From positions 124,001 to 188,000 of the forward strand of contig JAJAGP010000861.1 of the NCBI GenBank assembly GCA_025084515.1: a stretch of DNA of 64,000 bases, read 5' to 3'. The notes beneath the pieces were generated by a model that saw nothing but the letters and a program-made list of their open reading frames with translations, searched no databases and was not told the DNA's origin. Positions 10,080 to 37,330 of the stretch are shown here, one piece after another. The translations under genes were made by a program, and so were the position numbers. Each line of letters begins with the position of its first letter. The first letter of the stretch is position 1. Origin of the DNA: Ancistrus triradiatus. Lineage: Eukaryota > Chordata > Actinopteri > Siluriformes > Loricariidae.

Positions 10080-13020
10080 GTGGTGTGTTGGTGTTAGTTA
10101 TTGTAGTGTAGTATGTATAGTGTTAGTTGGTGTTGGTTAGGTATGGTAGTGTAATATAGTGTAGTTGTAGGTTAGTGTTTACGTTTATTAATACTTCAGG
10201 CATGCAGTGGCCAGGTTTCGGCGACACAAGCAACTTGGTTACATCCATATAAAGTTTTCTCAAGACAAGTCACTCATACACTCAAATCAAAGCCATTTGT
10301 TATAGTAAGCTAACCTAAACCAAAGGGGAGTACCTTGTGGGTACCGAAGTAAAACCATAAACCCATGGGGGTAACGGGGGACACAGAAAAGGACCCCAGG
10401 CCACTCCAACCCTGGGATTGAACCCAGGAACTTCTTGCTGTGAGGCGGCAATGCTACTCACCAAGCCACTGTGCCGCCCATAGATTGTGTAGTATAGTTA
10501 GTATAGTATGTGTAGTGTAGGTGGTTAGTATAGAGCAGTGTAGGTGGTGGAGGGTTAGTGTTAGTATAGTATAGCGCAGTGTAGTGTGGTGTAGGTTAGT
10601 GTTAGTAGCGTATAGCGCAGTGAGTGTGGTATAGTTAGTTTAGTGCAGTGTGTGTAGGTTAGGGTAGATGTATAGTGCAGTGGGGTGTTTGTAGGTTAGT
10701 GTGTTAGTATAGATGCAGTGTGGTGTCTAGTTAGTGTAGTATAGTATAGTGCCGTGTGGGGTAGTTTAGGTAAGTATAGTATAGTGCAGTGGTGGTGTAG
10801 GGTTAGTTTGTATCGTATAGTTGCAGTGTGGTGGAGGTTAGTGTTGTAGTATAGTATAGTCAGTGTGGTTGTAGGTAGTGTTAGTATAGTTATAGTGCAG
10901 TGTGGTGTAGGTTAGTGTAGTTATAGTATCGTGAGTGTGGTGTAGGTTAGTGTAGTATAGTTATAGTGTAGTGTGGTGTGGTTAGGTAGTATAGTTATAG
11001 CGCAGTGTGGTTGTAGGTTAGTGTAGTATAGTATAGCGCAGTGTGGGGGTAGGTTACTGTTATAAGTATAGACGCAGTGTGGTGTAGGTTGTGTAGTATA
11101 GTAAGTGCAGTGTGTGGTGTAGGTTAATTAGGATTAGTATTATATAGTATAGTGTAGTTGTAGGGGTGGTGTATGTAGTATACGCCCAGTTGTAGTTGGT
11201 GTAGGTTAGTGTGTATAGATAGCGCGTGTAGGTGGTTGTAGGTTAGTGAGTATAGTTATAGCGCAGTGTAGTTTTGTGTGGTATGTATAGTATAGTGCAA
11301 GTGTGGTGTAAGGTTAGTGAGTATAGTATTAGTTGCAGGTGGTGTGGTTAGTGTAGTATAGTATAGTGCAGTGTGGTGTAGGTTAGGTAGTATAGTATAG
11401 TGCAGTGTGTGTAGGTTAGTGTAGGTTGTGTGTATAGTATAGTGCAGTGTGGTGTCGGTTCGTGTAGTATAGTATAGTTGCAGTTTGTGGTGTAGGTTCA
11501 GTTGTGTATAGTATAGTGCAGTGTGGTGTAGGTAGGGTAGTATAGTATAGTGCAGTTGTGGGTAGGTAGACTGTAGATAGTATAGTGCAGTGTGGTGAGG
11601 TTAGTGTAGTAGAGTATAGCGCAGTGTGGTGTAGGTTAGTGTTGTATAGTATAGCGACGTGTGGGTAGGTACTGTAGTATAGTATAGCGCGTGTGTGGAG
11701 GTTAGTGTAGTTATAGTATAGTGCAGGTGGTTAGGTTAGTGTAGTTATAGTTAGGGGCGGTGTGGTGTAGGTTGTATGTGTATAGTATAGCGCAGTGTGG
11801 TGAGGTAGTATAGCGCAGTGTGTCTGGTGTAGGGTAGTGTAGTATAGTGTGGTGTGATGTTGGGTGGTAGTATAGTATAGTTGTAGTGTGAGTGGGGTTA
11901 GGTAGTTAGATAGTGGGTGTAGGTTAGTGTAGTATAGTATAGCGCAGTCTGGTTGTAAGGTAGTGTAGTATAGTATAGCGCGTTGTTAGTGAGGTGTAGA
12001 TTAGTGTAGATAGAGGCAGTGTGGTGTGATGTGGTGATTGTAGTATAGTATAGTGTAGGGTGGTGTAGGTTAGTGTAGATAGTATAGCGGCAGTGTGTGT
12101 AGGCGTAGTGTAGTACGTATAGCACAGTGTTTAGTCTGGTGTTATGTTAGTGTAGTTATAGTGCAGGGTATGGGTGATGTGGTTAGTATAGATAGTGTAA
12201 TGTGAATTGTAGGTTAGTGTAGTATAGTATAGGGTAGTGTGGTGTAGGTTAGTGTAGTTAGTATAGTGTGGGGTAGGTTAGTGTAGTATAGTATATCCAG
12301 TGTAGTCTGGTGTAGGGTAGTGTAGTATAGTTGCAGTGTGGTGTGATGTTGGTGCGTATAGTTAGTGTAATGGGATGTAGGTAGTGTAGTATAGTATAGT
12401 GCGGTGATGTGGTTAGTGTTGTATAGTATAGGTAGGTGATGTAGTTAGTGTATAGTATAGGCAGTGTAGGTTAGTGTAGCATAGTATAGTTGCGTGTGTG
12501 ATGTAGGTTAGTGCTAGTATAGTATAGTTGCAGTGTAGGTTAGTGTAGCATAGTATAGTGCAGTGTGATGTAGGTTAGTGTAGTATAGTATAGTGCAGTG
12601 TAGGTTAATGTAGCATAGTATAGTGCAGTGTGATGTAGGTTAGTGTAGTATAGTGCAGTGTGATGTTGGTTAGTTTAGTATAGCACAGTGTGGTGTAGGT
12701 TAGCGTAGTATAGTGTAGTGTGGTGTGATGTAGGTTAGTGTAGTATAGATTAGTGTAGTGTAGTATAGTGTAGTGTAGGTTAGTGTAGTATAGTATAGCG
12801 CAGTGTAGTGAGGTGTAGGTTAGTGTAGTATAGTGCAGTGTGGTGTGATGTTGGTTAGTGTAGTATAGTATAGTGTAGTGTGGTGTGGTGTAGGTTAGTG
12901 TTGTATAGTATAGTGTGGTGTAGGTTTCTGTAGTACAATCTATAGCGGTGTAGTTTAGTGTAGTGTGGTAGAGTGTATTGTGGTGTAGGTTTGTATAGTA
13001 CAGTGTATCGTGGTGCAGGT
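10080..13020. repeat. Minisatellite array, ~30-36 bp GTAGTATAGTATAGTGCAGT unit
   Basis: Dozens of units built from GTAGTATAGTATAGTGCAGT plus GTGGTGTAGGTTAGT. From about 10,480 to 12,540 units vary by many one-base gains and losses; from 12,540 to 13,020 they are much more regular. The minus-strand ORF of the YTTLYYTNLH type is an array artefact. Confidence 0.92.
10245..10480 (-). repeat. S2 dispersed repeat with tRNA-like head
   Basis: Minus-oriented: CCTGGGATTGAACCCAGGAA (reverse B box) then GCCACTGTGCCGCCC (reverse head). It splits the surrounding tandem array. Confidence 0.7.
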
Positions 13021-13284
13021 CTATGCTTGATTCAGCAGGACCATGGGCGAGGTTCACCTCCAGCTGCACAGCCGCACACAGTAAACCTGTGATTCCAGAA
13101 GGAGGAAGTTGTTTTCCTTTCCTTATTCGTTACCCTGAACATTAATGAAGGTGAAGAGGAACAGTAATAACACAAAACAACTTCCTGGAAGAAGGAAAGA
13201 CAAGCTCGGGAAGTTATTTGGTTCTGTTTCACTCGGGTTGTCCTCTAACCTCTGAGCAGAGCAAAGATTTAAAGAGCGACTCAC

Positions 13285-13410
13285 CTCCTCCAGTCCTGCT
13301 ACGGTGTTCCTGCAGTGTCCCATACGGGTGGTGAAGATCGAGGTTGTAGGCGCTTTATAATCCTCATTAGTAATGTCCATAAACTCTGACACTGAGAGCT
13401 GGTCCGGCAT
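13285..13410 (-). CDS. asap2: asap2, first coding exon (Arf GTPase-activating protein with SH3, ankyrin and PH domains)
   Basis: The minus strand opens with ATG at 13,410 and reads 42 codons to a strong donor (GAG|GTGAGT) at 13,284. The peptide starts MPDQLSVSEF and contains EDYKAPT, FTTR and CRNTVA, which matches the extreme N terminus of the ASAP family, just before the BAR domain. ASAP2 is preferred over ASAP1 because of the EDYKAPT wording and the cpsf3/adam17 synteny. ASAP proteins stimulate GTP hydrolysis on Arf GTPases at membranes and focal adhesions. No other exon is in the window, so everything to the left is taken as intron 1. Reading past the donor gives an artefactual longer ORF. 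Confidence 0.85.
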
Positions 13411-13967
13411 GATTAGTCCTTTCTTAGTCAGGCTTAAAATAACGTTTAAAAAATAAAGACAGAAATAAAACGAAAGACGTCCAGTGTGTGTAGTTTAACC
13501 TATATAAAGTCCTTAAACTACTTCCCCGATTAATAGACGGTACATAAAACACGTGATGCGGATAACGGCAGCAGCCTGTGAGCAGAACCTACAAATCTCC
13601 ATCACATAAAAAAAGTTTTATTCCGTTTATTTCAGAGCGATCAGTTCCATTAAGCACCGCTGCTGGTGTTCTCTACCTGCTGCCTCTCATTCACTAACAC
13701 TGAGCCCAAGGGACTGACGGGACTTACAGACAGGCAGAGGAACCGACCAATAGAAAAGCAGACCGGTGACATGCTGACCAATCAGAATCCTCTCTTACTG
13801 TAACGCTGGAACAGTATTCAGCTAACGAAGACGCTTTTGGTTTCACATTTTTACATTACAAAAAAACCCTTCATTATCAAAGCAAACTAAAAACACCAGA
13901 ATCCATGATTTATAATATTTCAGATATCGTTTTAAGGTAAAGGTACAGAAATGTAATCAAAAACCCA
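13411..13967. other. asap2 5' flank / 5' UTR region
   Basis: Non-repetitive sequence between the asap2 ATG and the first Tc1 remnant of the intergenic region. It presumably holds the 5' UTR and core promoter. No ORF is supportable. Confidence 0.4.
13700..13800 (-). promoter_or_regulatory. Candidate asap2 promoter region with two CCAAT boxes
   Basis: Upstream of the asap2 start codon there are two CCAAT pentamers on the plus strand, at 13,747-13,751 and 13,778-13,782, 31 bp apart, in a locally non-repetitive stretch. Paired CCAAT boxes about 30 bp apart are typical of NF-Y promoters and work in either orientation. The transcription start is not visible; the assignment is inference from position. 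Confidence 0.35.
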
Positions 13968-14770
13968 CCTGCCCACCTTTAGTTAGGCTTTTGTTAGAGT
14001 TTGGCCTCATTTTGCCTCCAGAACGGCCTTCATTCTTCATGGCATTGATTCAACAAGGTGCTGGAAATATTCCTCGGAGATTTAGGTCCATGACATGACA
14101 GCATCACGCAGTTACAGCAGATTGTCAACCCGTTCCACCATACCCCAAATGTGCTCTAACGGACTGAGATTTGGTGACTGTGGAGGCCATTTGAGTGCAG
14201 TGAACTCACTGCCATGTTCAAGATCCAGTTTTAGCCATTTGAGCTTTGCAACAGTGCATTATCATGCATAAAGTAGCCATCAGAAGATGTGTATACTGTG
14301 GTCATAAAGGGATGGACATGGTCAGAAACTATACTCAGGTAGGCTGTGGCATTTAAACAATGCTCAACTGTTATTAAGGGGCCCAAAGTTTGCCAAGAAA
14401 ACATCCCCCACACCATTACACCACCAGCAGCAGCCTGAACTGCTGATAAAAGGCAGCATGGAGCCGTGCTTTGATGTTGTTAACGCCAGATTTTGTTCCT
14501 ACCACACAGTTGCAGGAGAAGTCGCATCATACAAAATGCTTTTTCTTTCCATATCTACAATTGTCCAATTTAGGTGAAACCATGTGAGTTCTAGCCTGTT
14601 CTTAGCTGACAGGAGTGGAACCAGGTGTGATGTTCTGCTGCTGAAGCCCATCTGCTTCAAGGTTCATTCAGAGATGCTCTGCTGCATACCTTGGTTGTAA
14701 CAAGTAGTTATTTGAGTTACTGTTGCATTTCTATCAACATGAACCAGTTTTACCTTTCTCCTGTGGCCTC
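13968..14770 (-). mobile_element. Degraded Tc1/mariner fragment, family C
   Basis: Minus strand encodes scraps of transposase (HCLNATAYLSIV, DHVHPFMTTVY, SSDGYFMHDNA; the last holds the second catalytic Asp). Frames are broken and terminal repeats are missing. Confidence 0.85.
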
Positions 14771-15158
14771 TTGCATCAACAAGGCATTTTCACCATCTAA
14801 ATACAATACAATAAGTTTTATGCTTTTTCAATCTCTGTTACACTCAGGTACTTTCAGCTCCGCTACTGTTTAATACAATAGCTGTAATTACATGTTATTT
14901 CTGCATAAATCCGACCAATCACCTGTAAAAACAGCATTTACTGGCTTCAAATGCACAATACCGACACTTTCTTTAAAACTTTTGGGATAACTCTGTAACT
15001 TATGTAAATCACCTGGAGCAATTGACTCCTTTTGAATCTTTCGGAGCAATTGATACCAACAAATGATCCCACAGTGCCATCTGTTGGTAAGAAAGCGAAT
15101 GATGCACATTTGGTAGAAAATCGGGTTTCCCATTTCTGACGTTTCATTTAGCATAAAC
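14771..15158. other. Intergenic, nothing recognised
   Basis: No gene or clear repeat in this short stretch between asap2 and cpsf3. Confidence 0.5.
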
Positions 15159-15358
15159 CAGTGTTTCTCAATCTTGGCCCTGGAGCCCCACTGCTCTGCA
15201 CGTTTTAGTGTTTTCCTTACTCCCAACACACCTGACCCAATTACTAAGCTCATTAACAAGCCCATTACTGAAAGTGAGTACAAAGTGGGTGTTTAAACAG
15301 GAAAAGCACTAAAACATGCAGACCAATGGGGCTCCAGGACCAGGATTGAGAAACACTG
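15159..15358. mobile_element. hAT MITE with perfect 8-bp target duplication
   Basis: 200 bp with inverted ends CAGTGTTTCTCAATC / GATTGAGAAACACTG and nearly palindromic interior (CCTGGAGCCCC / GGGGCTCCAGG). Both flanks read GCATAAAC (15,151-15,158 and 15,359-15,366). Confidence 0.92.
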
Positions 15359-15529
15359 GCATAAACAAATGTTGTACATAAAAATAACTTGGTAACTTAA
15401 TTGTTGGGACAACAGTTATGCTATGATAATTATACACAGCTGTGTGTTAGGGTGCTTGGGTGCAGCAGCAGTCTAAAACGCTAGCCCACCATTTAATTTG
15501 AACTGCAATGGTAACACATCCAAAAGTAT

Positions 15530-15722
15530 TTACATTTACAGCATTTGGCAGACGCTGTTATCCAGAGTGACTTACAATTGATACAGTCTTACAATCCAAG
15601 CAACTGTGGGTTAAGGGTCTTGCTCAAGAACCCGACAGTGGCAGCTTGGCAGAGGTGGGATTTGAACCCTGAACCCCTTGGTCCAGAGTCCAGTACCTTA
15701 AACACTAGGCTACCACAGTCCC
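15530..15722 (-). repeat. tRNA-derived SINE S1
   Basis: ATTTACAGCATTTGGCAGAC to AGGCTACCACAGTCCCC; clean minus-oriented copy with B-box GGTTCAAATCCCACCTC in reverse. Confidence 0.88.
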
Positions 15723-16300
15723 CTTAATGTCTTGCTATTTATCCATGATCCATTTTACTATAAACCAGGCCCACGACAACAGGGAGTCTAGTTCGAGTCT
15801 TGGCAGTGACATCTGTCCGGGTTGGGCGTTACACAGACGAATTGCCGTGTCTGAAGGAGCCTGGCATTAGTCTTCTCATTAGTCTTAGTGTGCACCTGAC
15901 CATCCAAAGGATAGCAAAATGTGAAACAAACAAATACACAAACACAACTCAGTGTGTTACTCACTCACAGTAGGGGTGAAATCTGTTCAGTTTAAGCATA
16001 CTTAGATTTCAGATACGGATTTTTTTCCCCAGATACTTCAATATATGTCATACAAATATACTGTACAACAATATATGAAGGGGTTGTGACATAATAAGAG
16101 TTCAGTTTGAATAAAGTAATTTTTAAAAATGACTTTTATTTTGAAGTAGCAGCCGAAGCGCGGACATTGTGTCTTCTTGTTGATGTTCTTCACATTCAGA
16201 ACAGAGCGCTAATGTGCTTTGTCTTATTTACTGTTTATTAAACTTTTGGATGGACATGGATTAATTACATATCGATTGGAATATAAGTTAATAAGTAAAT
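15723..16300 (+). promoter_or_regulatory. cpsf3 5' flank
   Basis: Presumed promoter and 5' UTR of cpsf3. I see no CpG island, TATA box at a convincing spacing or paired CCAAT; a modest GC rise occurs at 16,150-16,215. The assignment rests only on position. Confidence 0.3.
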
Positions 16301-32474
<16,174 letters not shown>

Positions 32475-33185
32475 GCACACCACACGCTTCCTCCTCTCAG
32501 CCACCCAACATCATGCAGTGCATGTCCGAGGTTCAAAATGTACAAAAGGAAAAGAAATTGAATAGATATGTATAAGTGAACTTTCTCTTATTTTTCTATG
32601 TTAATTTGGAAAGTGATTTCTGTGGATGGAAATGTTAATTAAAACATCAGCTCAATGTGCTTATACTGTGCTGTGTTTATTATAGTTCAGCAGTAGAACG
32701 AGAGGGAGTGTGTTATTCACGATAACACAACTAGGGATGCACCGATGCCACTTTTTTCCCTCCGATACCTGATGTTCAAGTATCTGTCCATACCAAATAC
32801 CAACTCTATATAACGTAACTCCACCTAATAGGTGCCTATACATCTTGATATTTACAGCATTCCACTTTTTACAGATTAGTGTGCCTTTATTTCGGTAAAA
32901 GCAGTGTTCTGTATCCCAAAAAAGTTATAATAAGCTTGAAATAAGAGTATTTACTGGTTGAGTTAATCAAAATGTCTGCAATTAATAGTTTTAATAACTA
33001 GAAATATAAATAACTAAGTGCTATGTTAGTGCTGAAATGTTATCATGCTCATTTTATCAAACTCCTTTGTCTTAATTGTGTAAAAAGCACTAGAGAAATA
33101 TCTAAGCATCAAATCCCTTTCGTTTCCATCGGAGAAAATATTCCATATGATCCAATGCGCCCTCTGGTGTTCAAAGAATGCAACG
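32475..33185. other. cpsf3 3' UTR and downstream; degenerate hAT end near 32,730
   Basis: CTAGGGATGCACCGATGCCA at 32,732 resembles one terminus of a hAT MITE; its partner end is not seen. Confidence 0.5.
32638..32643 (+). promoter_or_regulatory. Candidate cpsf3 poly(A) signal ATTAAA
   Basis: ATTAAA, the commonest variant hexamer, lies 164 bp after the cpsf3 stop, followed within 40 bp by GT-rich sequence (GTGCTTATACTGTGCTGTGT) suited to CstF binding. No AATAAA precedes it in the 3' region. Confidence 0.6.
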
Positions 33186-33187
33186 AC

Positions 33188-33398
33188 TTGTTCACATACT
33201 TTTGCCACTCACTAATATGTAACATTGGACTATTTTCCTCAATAAATGACCAAGTATAATATGTGTCTCATTTGTTTAACTGGGTTCTCTTTATCTACTT
33301 TTAGGACTTGTGTGAAAATCTGATGATGTTTTAGGTCATATTCATGCAGAAATATAGAAAATTCTAAAGGGTTCACAAACTTTCAAGCACCACTGTAG
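33188..33398 (+). mobile_element. Tc1 family B 3' end fragment
   Basis: TTCACATACTTTTGCCACTC through TTCAAGCACCACTGTA; the last ~210 bp only. Confidence 0.85.
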
Positions 33399-33399
33399 T

Positions 33400-33960
33400 T
33401 AGCAACTATGCTTTTGAGAACCTACCTGTTGTATAAACACTATACATACACAAATACTCCATATAAAAGTAAATAAGATTTATTGCAAGAACAAACTCTC
33501 CTTCTTGATCACGTTTTTTCTTTAAGATGGCCAAAATTGTGATAGTCTGAACAAAAAAGGCTTTGAAACAGTCACCCAAATACCTTTGCAAGTCAAGTCA
33601 TCAGGATACGACAAAGAAACCATATGCACAAAACACACAACAACCAAACTGCATTCCTACAGTTCAACATGTATCAGTTTAACAAACAACAGGCTTTTCC
33701 CAGTTACTGCATTAAAAATACCATTAAAAGAAATGATAAAGATTGAACGAGCAGGTACATTTAGAAAATACTTGCAGCATCGAACATTCAAAACACGAGA
33801 AAACTTTGATTACCCAAACTGATTTAGAGGCATTTTCATAATACACGGTTACACAACATATATTTGAACATATTTAACAGAAAAGGTCCTAAGAAACTGG
33901 TAAAGAATATTAAACGGATCCAATACCCTTTCTTCCAGAGCTCAAATGGCACAGTGGCAA
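33400..33960 (-). promoter_or_regulatory. Candidate minus-strand 3'-UTR end with AATAAA
   Basis: The minus strand carries AATAAA (33,479-33,484 on plus as TTTATT) in AT-rich, non-repetitive sequence that looks like a vertebrate 3' UTR and has no long ORF. If used it would give adam17 a 3' UTR of about 6.7 kb, or belong to an unrecognised transcript converging on cpsf3. Confidence 0.3.
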
Positions 33961-34087
33961 CTCACTAGCCCATCGGCACTGGGATTTAAGTCCCAGCCAG
34001 CCAGGTTCAGGATTCCACAGACGTGAATGGCCATCATCGCAACAGAGGGGGCTATCTGGTAAACTGTATCACATGTATCCAGAAGTA

Positions 34088-34650
34088 CAGGGTGGGCCAT
34101 TCATATGGATACACCTCAATAAAATGGGATGGTTGGTGATATCAACTTCCTGTTTGTGGAACATTAGTAATGGGAGGGGGGAACTTTTCAAGATAGTTGT
34201 TGACCATGGTGGCCATTTTGAAGTCGGCCATTTTGGATCCAACTTTATTACTTCCAATGGGAAGAGGGTCATGTAACACATCAAACTTATTGAGAATTTC
34301 ACAAGAACAACAATGGTGTGCTTGGCTTTAACTTTATTCTTTTCATGGGTTATTATGTACAAGTTTATGACCACTTATAAAATGTGTTCAAAGTGCTGCC
34401 CATTTGTGTTGGATTGTCAATGCAACCCTCTTCTCCCACTCTTGACACACTGATGGCAACACCGCAGAAGAAATGCTAGCACAGGCTTCCAGTATCCGTT
34501 GTTTCAGATGCTGCACATCTCGTATCTTCACAGCATAGACAATTGCCCTCAGATGACCCCAAAGATAAAAGTCTAAGAGGGTCAGATCGGGAGAGCATTT
34601 CTTCTGCGGTGTTGCTATCAGTGTGTCAAGAGTGGGAGAAGAGGGTTGCA
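34088..34650 (-). mobile_element. Truncated mariner-like element, one arm of the fold-back family
   Basis: Left end CAGGGTGGGCCATTCATATG after TA, then AAGTCGGCCATTTTGGATCC. The minus strand encodes a transposase tail (DLTLLDFYLWGHLRAIVYAV, WEKRVALTIQHKW). The second terminus is missing. Confidence 0.85.
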
Positions 34651-35369
34651 TAAACACTCACATGCCTGGAGACTCTCGCGATATCCGTTAAAGATACTAC
34701 TTGAATGCCATGCCTGTAGATCTGCCCCAACTTCAAATAAGGACTGAAATAGCAGAGGAGGTAATTTAAAAAATACAGGGCGGGAAAAGGAATTAACATG
34801 TTGGCAAATCAGAGCACCAGCAGCCCAGATTAACAGTGAAAATGTCAGAGAGGTTAGACTCACTGTCCATACCTGCTTAATCCGATGCAGGGTCACACTG
34901 TGGCTGGGGTCTAACTGGCACAAGGTGGGAACCAAGCCTAAACAGGGTGCCAGTTCATTGCCGAGTACATGCTCACACTGGGAGACTTTACAAATTGACC
35001 TAATATCTCCAATGTCCACACAGGCAGTAACCAGGCTGGGACTTAACAAAGGTCTCTGGAGGCCACGGTACAAATCATGTGAGATAGCAGTAATAAAAAA
35101 GTATTGTGTCATTCAAGCAATGCAAAGAAAAGCAAAGCACTAATTTAAAAAATAAGAGTTCAGTGTGTTCTAAATTTCGGTATCAGTTGCAGAGTTATCA
35201 TCAGTGCACCACTCATACTAGTGCTTTGGAAATGTGGTCAGTGCAGGTCGACCTTAAGGCACTTTGGTGTTTGCTCTTTGACAGCAAACTACTCAATATA
35301 AAAGTAGAAACATTTACATTACAAACACATTCGAAGTTTCAATTGTACAAATTATGCTAAAGAATATAA
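34651..35369. other. Intergenic with S2 repeat at ~34,880-35,065
   Basis: TGCTCACACTGGGAGACTTT and ATCTCCAATGTCCACACAGG are diverged S2 sequence; the rest is unassigned. Confidence 0.5.
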
Positions 35370-35764
35370 TAGGGGTGTAACGATACACTCTGCTCACGAT
35401 TTGATTCGATTGATACAATTTTTGTCTGAAGTGTAAACAATGCAAAACAATTACTCCTTGAGTAAGCTTTTAACCAACCAAACAAACAAAAACTTTAATT
35501 CCCTGCAATTAAAAAAGATACTAGAAACAGAGGTTTAATGTTGTAAACAAAATGTTCTATTATAGGTTCACCATATATTAAATAACCGAGTGAAAACATT
35601 TTTTACACTTAATGTGTATGGGAGCATGATGAATGACTGATCCTTCTGGTGTTCAAAAATGCCGTTGTATCAGATGGCGTATATAAACAGAAGCCTGTGG
35701 CATCTTAAATCTACACTATGTACATTGTGATATTTTTGCATTGCGATGCATCGTTACACCCCTA
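35370..35764. mobile_element. hAT MITE with perfect 8-bp target duplication
   Basis: Ends TAGGGGTGTAACGATACA and GCATCGTTACACCCCTA; both flanks GAATATAA (35,362-35,369 and 35,765-35,772). 395 bp. Confidence 0.95.
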
Positions 35765-36112
35765 GAATATAATCAAACACTTTTGGTATTTGCTTATACT
35801 GACGTTTTTAAAATCACATTATGAGGCCAGTTATCTGAACCTTTACACTGTGCATTTAATGCCACTGTGACACTCCACACTAACCAGTGACAATGATATT
35901 CTGAAATCGTAATCCTAAAGCAGTAATGTCTAAAAATTGAAAACGCTGGTGATATTCAAAACTCATTCAATTTGAGCTCTGGGAAAGTTTTTATATCTGG
36001 GTACATCTAGAAAACTTGCACCAATCAGCCATACCATTAAAAACACTTGCTGTTTAAGTGATTAACATTGGTAGTGTGATGTTACTTTGATATGTATCAC
36101 CTACCTAAGCAC

Positions 36113-37001
36113 TGAGTGGGTTTACATGTTCTTACTAAATCAGATTTCTACAGTTATCCGATTATTCAAGTGGTCATGTATACAGTCTAGAAATCAGATT
36201 AAGAATCCAATAAAGAGAGCCGGATTTTACCCCAGAAATCAGATTACTCATAGCATGTATACCACTTACCTGATTTCAGTGGGTTTTCTCAGTCTGCACA
36301 TGCTCAAAAGCCTAACCTACACGGTTACCAGGTCCACTTATTCTACAGAATTGCTTTTATTTGGGCTTTTTTTCCATCGACTCTGGCATTTTTTTCCCCT
36401 CACGGGATCTGGCAAACGTGCCACAGAATTAAAGGCAGTGAACCCCGACCACAGGCTCTGTCTGTGTGGAGTTTGCATGTTCTCCCAGTGTTTGTGTGGG
36501 TTTTCTCTGGGTACTCCAATTTCCTCCCACATTCCAAAGACGTGTGTTAGGTTAATGTGGGTGTATGTGCCCTACGATGGATTGGCGCCCTGTCTAGGGT
36601 TGTTAATGTTCTCAGTCTATGCATGCGCTGAAGCCTAACCAAGATGGTTGCCAGGACCCCTTATTCTACAGACTTGGCTGTATTTTGGTCTCTTTTTCCA
36701 TTGACTGTGGCACTTTGTTTCTCTTTGGATCTGGCAACCATGGAATTAAACGTACCACAGAATTAAAAGCAGCAAAACTGCACTCGAGAAAATTAATAAT
36801 TTGATTATTTAATATTAAAGTTTGAAGCTTACATTACATATTTCTGTTATATATACTGGTTGGTTGATAAGTAGAAATCTGATTATTGCCCCAGTCCATT
36901 ACCTGATTACTCAAGTGCATGTATACTTGTTGATCGGATTACTGACAAAATCTGATTTTCTGAAGTTATCGGATTATTAAGTGCATGTAAACGCATTCAG
37001 T
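36113..37001. mobile_element. MITE with ends like GTTTACATG...CATGTAAAC, nested
   Basis: TTTACATGTTCTTACTAAAT with ATCAGATTTCTACAGTTATC at the left, and GTTATCGGATTATTAAGTGC then ATGTAAACGC at the right. It carries an S2 fragment at 36,425-36,600, so three layers are nested. Relative at 60,695-62,242. Confidence 0.8.
36425..36600 (+). repeat. S2 dispersed repeat, innermost layer
   Basis: GTGTGGAGTTTGCATGTTCT, GGTACTCCAATTTCCTCC and CTACGATGGATTGGCGCCCT are the S2 core on the plus strand. Confidence 0.8.
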
Positions 37002-37330
37002 GTAGCAGAAGTACACCAGCATTCCCTGGCAACAGTTTTCTCTAATGGCAGTGGCCCCTTTCAGCAGGATTGTTCAGGAATGGTTTGAATGGTGGTATCA
37101 CAAAGAGCTCAAGCTATTGACCTGGCCTCCAAATTCACCAGATCTCAATTCGATGAATAATCTGTAGGATAATGCTGGACAAACAAGTCCGATCCATAGA
37201 TGTCTCACCTCACAACTTACATGACTTAAAGGATCTGCTACTGTCTTGTGGAGAGGATGAGTTGTACAAGTACGAGGGTATCCTACACAATATTAGGCAG
37301 GTGGTTTTAATATTTATGGCTGATCAATGT

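Larger units (their letters stand above)
36018..37330 (+). mobile_element. Tc1-type element split by a nested insertion
   Basis: Ends ACCAATCAGCCATACCATT and TTATGGCTGATCAATGT. At 37,065-37,200 it encodes a transposase C-terminal relic (IVQEWFEWW, LTWPPNSPDLNS; the Glu codon of the DDE triad is altered). Interrupted by 36,113-37,001. Confidence 0.8.

Noticed and set aside
10080..13020. CRISPR-like array of short repeats
   Set aside because: Units are contiguous without unique spacers, in a vertebrate intron; it is a minisatellite. The same applies to 16,505-17,790.
12605..13069. 154-codon minus-strand ORF rich in Tyr/Thr/Leu (YTTLYYTNLH repeats)
   Set aside because: It is the translation of the tandem GTAGTATAGT array in reverse; open only because the unit lacks stops in that frame.
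13032..13232. Additional asap2 coding sequence on the minus strand
   Set aside because: No ASAP motif after the donor at 13,284; it is intronic read-through.
36087..36638. 183-codon plus-strand ORF
   Set aside because: Runs across three nested repeats and has no protein-family features.
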